Source of the DNA: Bacteriovorax sp. Seq25_V
GTDB lineage: Bacteria > Bdellovibrionota > Bacteriovoracia > Bacteriovoracales > Bacteriovoracaceae
Assembly (NCBI RefSeq): GCF_000447795.1
Contig: NZ_AUNI01000015.1
Coordinates: 464,198-515,544 of the forward strand
DNA: 51,347 nucleotides
Direction: 5' to 3'
Shown piece by piece: positions 42,295 through 51,000 of the stretch. How positions within the stretch are numbered: position 1 is the first letter of the stretch; every line of letters begins with the position of its first letter. Both the position numbers and the translations under genes were made by a program. The notes beneath the pieces were generated by a model. The model made no database searches and was not told the DNA's origin. It saw only the letters and a list, made by a program, of their open reading frames with translations.

Positions 42295-44055
42295 ATGGCA
42301 TATTTTTATTCATTCTTAATTGGTTTTTTAATTATGGGAATTGAAGTTGTCGCAATTCGAATTGCTCAATTTCAAATATCTGCAAATGTTATCGTTATTA
42401 GTACGATTCTTAGTGTCATCTTGTCTTCGTTGATGTTAGGAAATTTCTTAGGTGCATTTATCGCTCGTCAAAGAAGAAGTACTTTTATCTTTGGTGTCGA
42501 GTTGCTTCTCACTGCCACCTTTCTTCTTGTTATGCATAAATTCGTTCTCGCTGATTTTTTCAATTCTGCTTTTATAAGAGATTTAAGAGATGAGTTCTAT
42601 ATAACATTAATTTTCTCGCTATTGTTTTATGCATTGCCTAACCTCGTATTTGGACAGGCTCTACCTTTGCTATTTAAAATTAATGAAAATAAACAAGCTA
42701 TTATTTCTGACAATACAGCTCGGATACTGGGAGTGTCATCTTTAGGCAGTATTCTGGGAACATTTCTAACATCATTAGCTTTACTTCCAATTTTTGGTCA
42801 AAAATTAGTAATTTCTATTTTTTGTTCACTACTTTTTCTCTGTGCATTGTTTCTTATGCGAGACAAAAAAATGAGTGCTCTGAGCTTAATAATTTTCACT
42901 ACGATATTCTCTATAAATTTTGAAGTTAAACCATATGCTGTAGATGAAATCATTCACGAGCGAGAAACTAGTTATGGACAGCTAAAAATTCATAAAACTA
43001 AAGATTGGCTCAAGGTTAAAACTTCCCGTAGTACAGATACGTTTATTTCTTTTAGTGATATTTTTTCAAGCCAATGGAGTTCTAGTCAGTTGGTATGGGC
43101 ATATCTTAATAATCCAAAAAAGTCCCTTTTTCTTGGTGTATCGGGAGGGAGTCAAATACTACAGCTAAAGGCCTTGAATACCGAAGGGGAGATAGTCGGT
43201 GTTGATATTGATCAAGAGGTTGTTGAAACTTCTGACTATTATTTAGATAGAGCATTATCTAAAAATGCAAAACTTATTTTTACAGACGCTAGACGTTTTT
43301 TACAAAGAAGTAGTCAAAAGTTTGATTATGTAAATATTGATGTTTTTAAAACCTCATATATTCCGGAACACTGTATAACCTTAGAGTTTTACAAATTAGT
43401 TTTTGATTCACTTGTTGCAAAAGGTGTTGTCTCTTTAAATACAAATTTAGCTCATAATTTTTTTATCAAAAATGTAAGTGCGAAAAATGCCTACCTGAAG
43501 AACTTAGTTAACACAATCAAAACGGCGGGGTTTAAGAAAGTTTTTTACAATAATTATACAAAGCATATATTTGCTTTCAAATCTATTGAAGAAGCATCAG
43601 AATTTATTGAATCCTTAAAAGTAGGATCGTTAAATAAGCAGTTCTCTTCATCTTTACGATCAACATTTGCCGCTTCTTATCTACAAGTTCTAGAGCTTAG
43701 AGAGAAAGATATTGGAGAGGTTATTTATACAGACAATCATTCTAAATATTTCTTCCCTGTATTTGATGAAGGAATTAGTGATGATGAATTTGGTGAAAAT
43801 AATTTTTTAAGAAACTCTTTTGATATATACAGTCAAATGGGAAGGGTTAGTCGTGAGCAGTATGAAGTATACTACAATTCTATAGGTAGTGAATATACTC
43901 GAGAGGCTCTTGCAAGATTTCTACAGTTAGATAAGAGAAATATTCACGCTAAATCTAATCTTTTTTCAAAGATAAGCAATACTTTCTATTACTTTCGAAG
44001 ATCGCAGTTTGATGCAATGCTTGAGGAGTATGAAGAAGTTTATTCTCTTTTGTAG
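42295..44055 (+). CDS. Spermidine-synthase-like protein with N-terminal membrane domain
   Basis: 586 residues. Residues 1-205 hold about six membrane helices (FYSFLIGFLIMGIEVVAIRI, VIVISTILSVILSSLMLG and others). The following soluble domain is SAM-binding: SLFLGVSGGSQILQLKAL near residue 276, GVDIDQEVVE near 302 and KFDYVNIDVFKTSYIPEH near 342. This two-part design occurs in many bacteria and its substrate is usually not known; aminopropyl or methyl transfer is possible. A final region (residues 480-586) has no named match. AAGG lies before the ATG. Confidence 0.78.
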   Translation: MAYFYSFLIGFLIMGIEVVAIRIAQFQISANVIVISTILSVILSSLMLGNFLGAFIARQRRSTFIFGVELLLTATFLLVMHKFVLADFFNSAFIRDLRDEFYITLIFSLLFYALPNLVFGQALPLLFKINENKQAIISDNTARILGVSSLGSILGTFLTSLALLPIFGQKLVISIFCSLLFLCALFLMRDKKMSALSLIIFTTIFSINFEVKPYAVDEIIHERETSYGQLKIHKTKDWLKVKTSRSTDTFISFSDIFSSQWSSSQLVWAYLNNPKKSLFLGVSGGSQILQLKALNTEGEIVGVDIDQEVVETSDYYLDRALSKNAKLIFTDARRFLQRSSQKFDYVNIDVFKTSYIPEHCITLEFYKLVFDSLVAKGVVSLNTNLAHNFFIKNVSAKNAYLKNLVNTIKTAGFKKVFYNNYTKHIFAFKSIEEASEFIESLKVGSLNKQFSSSLRSTFAASYLQVLELREKDIGEVIYTDNHSKYFFPVFDEGISDDEFGENNFLRNSFDIYSQMGRVSREQYEVYYNSIGSEYTREALARFLQLDKRNIHAKSNLFSKISNTFYYFRRSQFDAMLEEYEEVYSLL

Positions 44056-44125
44056 CCTTATTTTAATTTTGTACAGCTAATAGAATTTGATGGTATAATT
44101 TTGTTATTTATATAACGGAGACACA

Positions 44126-45802
44126 ATGGGAAAGAAATATAACGAATCTAATACTGAATATAGAGATCGCGTTATTAATAGTATTTCTCCTTCTTTTTGT
44201 GCCGCAAAGTGGTTTAACGCAACAATTTGGTTAAACAATGGAACAACTGCTAGTTGTCATCACCCCCCAGCGCATAGAATTATCGACTTTGAAAATGGTG
44301 AAAGCTTTGATGATTTAAAGAAAAATCCATCGATGATTCATAATACTAGTTACAAGAAGCTAGTTAGAAAGCAGATGCTTGATGGTGTTAGGCCAAAAGA
44401 GTGTGAGTATTGTTGGAAGATTGAAGATATTTCTAATGAACATGTTTCAGATAGAGTTTTCAAGACTGTTATCTACGAAGAAGATGACATCAAGCTTTGT
44501 CAGACTAAGTACCGAGAGACAGAAAACGTAGATTTAAAAACACTCGAAATAGCATTTGATGCAAACTGTAATTTTGCATGTTCATATTGTAATTCAAGTT
44601 TTTCGACAGCTTGGCAAAAAGATATTGTGCAAAATGGGATTTATAAAAATCTTGTGAGTGATGGGGCAAAAGCTTACCAGCATGATGGGTCATGGGCGAG
44701 GCAATATAAAAAAGATGATGAAAATCCTTACGTTCAAGCGTTTTGGGATTGGTGGCCACAGCTAAGTAAAGAAATTTCTGAATTGAGAGTAACGGGTGGT
44801 GAAGCAACAATCAGTCCTGATTTTTGGAGGCTTGTTGAATGGTGGAAAACAAAGCCAGACTCAGACATTCAGTTTGCGGTAAATACGAACCTTGGTGTAC
44901 AGGGTACGAAATTAGATGAATTAATTGATGCGTCTCACTCTATAAAGAAATTTGTCATTTATACTTCTTGTGAAGCAACTGGAGAGCAGGCTGAGTATAT
45001 AAGAGATGGGCTAGTTTGGGATGAATGGAAAAAGTCTGTTGATAAACTTCTTACGCATGGGAATGTTAAAGAGTTTAACGTCATGATGACTATTAATTCT
45101 TTGTGTTTGTACTCAATCACTGATTTTATGGACTATTGTAATAGTCTAAAGAAAAAGTACGGTCGCTTTCATGGAGTTTATTCTCTTAATATTTTAAGAT
45201 TTCCAAGTTTTATGTCTCCTGGAACTCTTCCTTTAGAGTTAAGAAAAGAAAGGTCTGAACATATAAAGAAATGGCTAAATTCCTCTGCTGATATAGAAGT
45301 CATGCATGAAATGGAAATTGATGCGGTTAAGCGTCTGATTAGTTACTTAGAAGAAATTGGTGATCCACATAGGGGAGTATCTTCTCTTCAATCAAGGCAA
45401 AGAGACCTAAAATCATTTTTTTCTCAATATGATCTTAGAAGAAAAAACAAGAACTTTACTCGAGCTTTTCCAGAGCTTGCAAGTTGGTATGACTCTATAC
45501 CTCTCACTGATCTTGGTGAAGATGGGGAACTGGTATCTGGAGATTCCACATTAGGGTGGGGAATAAAAGAAGAATTGAAAGAATTAGCAAAAGCAGAAGG
45601 CTGGGTTCTTTCTCCTCAAATGAGCAATCCTGGTTCGAAAGATTATATCGATGAACAGTATCAGCTTGATGATCTTGTTGAGATGGAGATAAAAAATTTA
45701 CAAGCAGTATATATAAAACACTCTAAAGAAAAATTAGATGAGAGCTGGAGCAAGCAAGAAATTATCAAGAAACTGGGCGCGATGGGATTTGTAAAAGTTT
45801 AG
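44126..45802 (+). CDS. Twitch-domain radical SAM protein
   Basis: 558 residues. A Cys-rich front part (Cys25, Cys44, Cys93, Cys96; CAAKW, TASCHHPP, KECEYCW) precedes the radical SAM motif CNFACSYC (Cys148, Cys152, Cys155). ELRVTGGEATISPDFWRL near residue 220 is the GGE/GGEP-type SAM-binding strand. This N-terminal twitch arrangement is a recognised subfamily with unknown substrate. TATAAT (44093-44098) and GGAG (44117-44120) precede the ATG, so this gene has a normal leader. Its stop overlaps the convergent TMTC-like gene by four bases. Confidence 0.85.
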   Translation: MGKKYNESNTEYRDRVINSISPSFCAAKWFNATIWLNNGTTASCHHPPAHRIIDFENGESFDDLKKNPSMIHNTSYKKLVRKQMLDGVRPKECEYCWKIEDISNEHVSDRVFKTVIYEEDDIKLCQTKYRETENVDLKTLEIAFDANCNFACSYCNSSFSTAWQKDIVQNGIYKNLVSDGAKAYQHDGSWARQYKKDDENPYVQAFWDWWPQLSKEISELRVTGGEATISPDFWRLVEWWKTKPDSDIQFAVNTNLGVQGTKLDELIDASHSIKKFVIYTSCEATGEQAEYIRDGLVWDEWKKSVDKLLTHGNVKEFNVMMTINSLCLYSITDFMDYCNSLKKKYGRFHGVYSLNILRFPSFMSPGTLPLELRKERSEHIKKWLNSSADIEVMHEMEIDAVKRLISYLEEIGDPHRGVSSLQSRQRDLKSFFSQYDLRRKNKNFTRAFPELASWYDSIPLTDLGEDGELVSGDSTLGWGIKEELKELAKAEGWVLSPQMSNPGSKDYIDEQYQLDDLVEMEIKNLQAVYIKHSKEKLDESWSKQEIIKKLGAMGFVKV

Positions 45803-47475
45803 TTGTTAAAAAGCTCTTCAAGTTCACTATCATTCAAAATATGTAACCCTAATTTATGCTTAACAAGCTTTAATAAGGATAGATTTGGATTTTTAGAGTT
45901 GAGTTGTTCAAGTTTTGTGTAAGCTATCTCAAAATTATCGATCTCATCCTGCTCTAAATATAGTAAAGCTTTCTTGAAGTAGATATACTCCAAGTTTGAG
46001 AAGTCTCCATTGTTAAGAGTTATAACTTCTAAATTATTTAAAAAATGAAGATCTCTCGTGTAGCTGGCTACATTAAGAAGATTTGTTACTTCGTCGGCTG
46101 ATATCTTTATATTTTTTTTGTTCTTATAATCTAAGTACTCCAAGGCTAGGGCCGGCTCAGTAGTGTTAATGGTCCTTGATTGTTCTAGTAAGGCCTCTTT
46201 GTTGGTGAATATTTTTATATAATTTACACTATTGCCTATTGTTATTAATAAAGTAACTAATGATAAGATCATAACAGTTCTCTTCTGTATGGAGTACTTG
46301 GCCAGAAGTGAGTAAAGAAAGATTGAGAAGAGCAAGGAGAGTGGTGCAATCGATAAATAGGCCCAGTGATCAGCAACTAGAGAATACTTCATGTATGGAA
46401 CATACGCTAATCCAGATACAGGGAGATGAGATAAGAGGTATATTAAAGCAACTGTGACAAACTTTTGAAAAGGTAGTTTGAGCACGAATACTGATGACAT
46501 TAGGAAAATAAAGGTTATTACAGAGTAGAGTTCTTCTAGTGTTCCAATATAGTTATATTTATACAGTAGGGAATTTTTACCGAAAAGAAGGAACTTTTTG
46601 AAATAAAATGAAGTCGTGAACAAAATAATTCTTATTCTCGAAATAGAATTATCAATAAATCTCTCGTCTTGGATTTCTAGTTTGGGAAAATTAATCTTTT
46701 GAGCTTCTTGATTGGCAAATAAATCAGACGCCGCTGTAGAAGTATGGCCTTGGTTTTTGTAATCACTATTTATTACACTAATCTCTGCTTTGCTATAATT
46801 TACACCTTGAATTGTTTTATATCCAAAGTATGCAGATATAAGCAGGAACGGTAATGTAACCATTGCGGAGACAAGGCTTCTCTTTTTTCCATAGGTAAAA
46901 GCAATTAATAGTAAAGGAAAGAATATTGCAGTAATTTTAGATGCAAGAGAAAGAGAAAAAAATAATATACTGATAATAAAAAATCTCTTTTTCTTTAAAT
47001 CAAGATATTTCAAGAAATAAATTAAAGACAAGAAAAGAAATGTGATTGAAATTATCGTTTTGAATTGAAAAACCCAAAATATGCTCTCTATTTGCATCGG
47101 GTGAATTAGGAAAATTATTGCAGCGAAAGAAGATATCGCCTTAGAATAAAAACTTTTTAAAATCTTAAAAAGAAGAAGGAAATTCAAAAAATGTAGAATA
47201 ATATTCGTGACTTTGTAGAGGTATATATTTTGTAAAAATACTTTTGATAAGAGCCACAGTAGAGAGTAACTCATTGGCCATGATCTCGTGTACCCACTGG
47301 TAGAGTCCCAAAAAGCCCACATAGAAGGCGAGCGTATTAGTCCGTTACTACCGAAGATAAATTCTTTGTCATCCAAAATGAGATCATTATTGGCGAAGTG
47401 AGAATAGATTACGGTAAAAATTAAACCGATAATAAGGATGTAGTTTTTCTTAAAAATATTTATAAATTTAGACAT
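45799..47475 (-). CDS. TMTC-like GT-C membrane glycosyltransferase candidate
   Basis: 558 residues with about ten helices and a C-terminal part resembling TPR helices (residues 450-558, LEQSRTINTTEPALALEYLD and IAYTKLEQLNSKNPNLSLL). The pattern NDLILDDKEFIF with WAFWDSTSGYTRSWPMSY near residue 28, SFAAIIFLIHPMQIESIFWV near 114 and LVADHWAYLSIAPL near 370 matches protein O-mannosyltransferase TMTC-type proteins (first-loop acidic pair, HPxxxES, D-x-W/R-Y). Lipid-linked sugar would be the donor. TACTAT (47481-47486 of the complement) lies six bases before the ATG, suggesting a leaderless start. Confidence 0.7.
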   Translation of the reverse strand: MSKFINIFKKNYILIIGLIFTVIYSHFANNDLILDDKEFIFGSNGLIRSPSMWAFWDSTSGYTRSWPMSYSLLWLLSKVFLQNIYLYKVTNIILHFLNFLLLFKILKSFYSKAISSFAAIIFLIHPMQIESIFWVFQFKTIISITFLFLSLIYFLKYLDLKKKRFFIISILFFSLSLASKITAIFFPLLLIAFTYGKKRSLVSAMVTLPFLLISAYFGYKTIQGVNYSKAEISVINSDYKNQGHTSTAASDLFANQEAQKINFPKLEIQDERFIDNSISRIRIILFTTSFYFKKFLLFGKNSLLYKYNYIGTLEELYSVITFIFLMSSVFVLKLPFQKFVTVALIYLLSHLPVSGLAYVPYMKYSLVADHWAYLSIAPLSLLFSIFLYSLLAKYSIQKRTVMILSLVTLLITIGNSVNYIKIFTNKEALLEQSRTINTTEPALALEYLDYKNKKNIKISADEVTNLLNVASYTRDLHFLNNLEVITLNNGDFSNLEYIYFKKALLYLEQDEIDNFEIAYTKLEQLNSKNPNLSLLKLVKHKLGLHILNDSELEELFNN

Positions 47476-47480
47476 TTGTA

Positions 47481-47495
47481 ATAGTATATTACTAT
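47481..47495. promoter_or_regulatory. Palindromic shared promoter core between divergent genes
   Basis: ATAGTATATTACTAT consists of ATAGTA and its inverted copy TACTAT around TAT. It fills almost the whole 20-base gap between two divergent start codons. On the plus strand TATATT (47485-47490) ends six bases before the ATG at 47496. On the minus strand TACTAT ends six bases before the ATG at 47475. There is no room for ribosome sites, so both mRNAs appear leaderless. Confidence 0.45.
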
Positions 47496-47876
47496 ATGAC
47501 TAAATTGTGTGCATTTTTCTTATTCTCAATGTTTTCTTTGTATTCATTTTCATTCGATGGAGAAACTGAGAACAAAGAAATTGCTCTTATTACCAGAGAG
47601 TTTAAATCTGTTGTCGATCCTCTCTCTTGCTCTCGAAAGATAAGGTTTGATGGTAAAGAAGTAATTGTACTTGATTATGAAGGACAAAGTATTTTTTCCT
47701 CATCTACTCTGGAAACGATTAATTTTGAAATAGAGAAGAAAATTGATGATGAAAAATTCTTGGTATATTTAATTAAGATACTTACTAAAAAAAATAGAAC
47801 AATTTTGAGGTTCTATATTTCACAACCTAAACGAAATCTCAGCAGATGCTTAATTTCTGATTTAACTATCTATTAA
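47496..47876 (+). CDS. Small exported protein, function unknown
   Basis: 126 residues with a signal peptide (LCAFFLFSMFSLYSFSF). The mature part is about 107 residues, with two Cys (DPLSCSRK and SRCLIS) that could form one disulfide. It is predicted beta-rich and has a basic C-terminus (SQPKRNLSRC). No family recognised. It is divergent from the TMTC-like gene with only 20 bases between them. Confidence 0.55.
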   Translation: MTKLCAFFLFSMFSLYSFSFDGETENKEIALITREFKSVVDPLSCSRKIRFDGKEVIVLDYEGQSIFSSSTLETINFEIEKKIDDEKFLVYLIKILTKKNRTILRFYISQPKRNLSRCLISDLTIY

Positions 47877-47897
47877 AGATTAAAAAATTTTTATAAT

Positions 47898-47917
47898 TTG
47901 ACCATAAAAATGGTCAA
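47898..47917. repeat. Inverted repeat after the small exported protein gene
   Basis: TTGACCA (47898-47904) and TGGTCAA (47911-47917) flank TAAAAA. It lies 21 bases past the stop at 47876. No long T-run follows, so it is either a weak terminator or a protein-binding site. The 208-base gap to the next gene holds no other clear element. Confidence 0.4.
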
Positions 47918-48084
47918 TAATTAATTCTATTAAGCTTTAAAATTAATTGATCATGTTCAATATTTTTTCTTTGTTATTGATATTAGGTAACAATTGAAAC
48001 TACGGTCACTAAATAATCTAAATTGCTAACTTCTTCACCTAAAATGACGATAGGACATTTGTAATTTCAGCAATTGGGACTTAT

Positions 48085-51000
48085 TTGAAAAAACTTTTAA
48101 CATTTTCAACCATTCTCTTCTTCGTCTTTTTTCACCTCGTATCGAAAAAAGCTCAAGAAATTTCGGATCATTCTGTTGAGACTGATTCTGTTTATGTGGA
48201 GGGTGAGAGCCTAAGTGAAGAAAATGATTTGAGTGTGGGAAGGTTCCAAAAAAGTATAGAAAAAGATTCTCAAATTTATCTCGATAAAATCAGTAATACC
48301 AATACCAAAAATAGTAAGGGCGGGACTAGTCGTTCTCCAGCTTCCGAAGAAGAGGATACTGCTAAGGAATCAAAAGCAAGAAGTGGGTTGGTTGTAAATT
48401 ATAGAGCAACTAGTTCGGATGAAAATAAAGCAAAATCTTCTTCTAAAGGGAAAAGAGTCGTTGCTCCAAAGACGGCTAAGGCAAATACTTCTCAGTCGCA
48501 GAATAATCAAACAAATTCTGAAAATAGTGATTCTGATAAGTCTGGAACAAGAACAGAAACTGGAATTTCTGGAGGGGAAGGATTTGATAGTGGGGGGGAC
48601 TCTTCTACTGCAGCTTCCTCATCGTCTAGGGCCAGTTCTTCAGATTCATTTAACACTGATGAAGTTGATATGGCCAAGTTCGAAGTCCTGTCAGTTTCTC
48701 CTAAAGATAAGTCTATTGATGTTTTAGTTGATGAAGGAAATATCAAGTTAACTTTTAATCAAACCTTAGATTGTTCGACACTTAACTCTAATGGGTTAGT
48801 CATCAAAAGGAACTCAACTCTTGTCTCAGGGACTTATTCTTGTAATGGGAAAGAAGCTGTCTTTACTACTACCAATAAAAAATTTAAATACTCGTCTTTG
48901 TATACGATATCAACAACTGTTCAGTTAAAGGATTACAAGGGGAGAGCAATTTTTCCTAACTTTACTTCTAATTTTACAACTGAGTCAGGTGTTTTATCTA
49001 TTTCGTTAGGTGAAAACCATACATGTGTGGTCGTTGATGAAAAAGTTAAATGCTTTGGGGATAATCAATATTCTCAGCTTGGGATAAACTCTGGCGTGTA
49101 TTTAACAAAAGGTCTTGTTGGCCAGGAAATGGGGGTTGCACTTGAGGGTGTAAAATTCGGATCAGATGTAATCGTTGGTAAAAAAGTATTTGCTGGTCCA
49201 AGAAACTCATGTGCTATTGATCAGTCAGATAAGCTTTATTGTTGGGGAGATAATTCTAAGAACCAACTAGACACACATATTCTGACAAATACAGCTGCTA
49301 TCGAATTTGATTCAATATATCTTGGGGTAGGAGTCGCCCAAGACGTTGCAATTGGTATGGATCATATTTGTGTACTAACTTCACAGAGAGAAGTTAAATG
49401 TTTTGGAGATAACTCAAAAGGTCAATTTGTAACACCAGGGGACAGTGTTGACTTTGGTATGTCGATACCTATCAAGATTGTTGCAGGTGATTACTTTACA
49501 TGTGCCCTTCTTTTAGATGGATCTGTCAGTTGTTGGGGAGCAAATAACTTTGGTCAATTAGGACTGGATAATAGTGTTACCTACAATGAGCCTGTTAATG
49601 CTGGAAATGTTTCAATACCTACCAATGTAACTGATATCGTGGCCGGAAGTTCTCATGCCTGTGCTCTTTATAAAGATACTGGTTTCACATGTTGGGGGAA
49701 AAACTCAGAAGGACAGCTTGGAATTGATCCTGCAGTCAGAAAAAGCGTTGGACTGAAAGTAAATGATATTACTACTTATAGTGCGACTAAGAAAACGTTT
49801 GCAGATTCAAGAAAGATAGTAGCTATTTATGCTGCTGGCGATAGTTCTTGCGTTATTGCAGATGATAATGAACTTTATTGTTTTGGAAATAATAGTTCTG
49901 GGCAATTTGGGCTGGGTCATACAAACTCAATAACTGATTTTAGCTCTGTATCTAGTACTCACTTTGGTGCAGGTACCGACGCATATATAAGTAACGAAGA
50001 GGGTGTGTATTTATTTGATATCGGTGTAAATCATGCCTGTGGTTACATGGAAAGTGGAAAGCTAGTTTGTCTTGGTCGTAACGACTATGGACAGTTAGGT
50101 AATGGCAGTAATTCAGGTGTAGGAGATAGTGCTTCATATATTGGCACAGAACCGTCGGAATCTATAGTTGTTGATGATTATCCTGTATCTTTTAACATCG
50201 TCGAAGGTTCAGGAACAAATACAAGAAACGTTAATATCGTATTGATGTGGGATAATTCTCTACAGTATGATCAGTATATAGCTTCAGAGAGTGTTGGATG
50301 TCCTAGTGGAGTGTATGAGAGTGCTGTAAATTCAGCACCACCAGAAGTGGTAACTTCCCATCCTTTCACACTAAGCACAGGCGAAGGAAGAAAGACTGTT
50401 TATCTTCGCTTAAAAAATTCTGTAACTGGTGTTATGTCTGATTGTTTAAGAAGAGACATTGTTTATTATGAAAATAGTCCTTCAGGGTCGACAATAACTG
50501 GACCTGTTGTAACATCAACACTTTTAAATGACTTCAAAGTAACAAGTGCTAATGGTGAAAATATAGCAATGGCAATCGGTTCTTGCCCTTCAACTTACTC
50601 AGGTAGTTATAATGTTTTAAAAGGTAATCATAGATTTTCTCTTTCTGACATAGCCGATGGGGACCAGGAAGTTGTTGCATATATTCAAAACCCACTTGGT
50701 CAAGAATGTATAAGCACCACAGTAAAATTAGATCGAACAGGACCATTATGTAGTTTTGATGTTGGGTTTACTACAACAATGACGGCCGTAAATTCGGAAG
50801 AAACTGTAGATCTAAGAAAATACACATGCTTTGAGGCCCTGCCTGTAGAAGTAACTTCTGAAAGTTGTAAACTAGAAGGACCAAACGGAGCTGTTGCTCT
50901 ATTTGATTGGAAAAATTGTGAAACTCTTACTGATGGATATGATCTAAACTCAACGGATAACCCGGACGGTTCATACACATATACTATTAAAGCGGTAGAT

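Noticed and set aside
41843-44055. A toxin-antitoxin pair in the divergent gap
   Set aside because: The divergent genes are an HTTM partner and a spermidine-synthase-like protein; neither resembles a toxin or antitoxin.
22158-47876. A conventional capsule or O-antigen locus
   Set aside because: There is no wzx/wzy/wza-type gene that I can recognise, and LanA/LanB/LanC genes dominate the core; a glycan role for the flanking genes remains possible.
48419-48727. A 102-codon plus-strand frame inside the stalk of the giant exported protein
   Set aside because: It is an alternate frame of a repetitive Ser/Lys-rich region; the long frame covering it has a signal peptide and domains.
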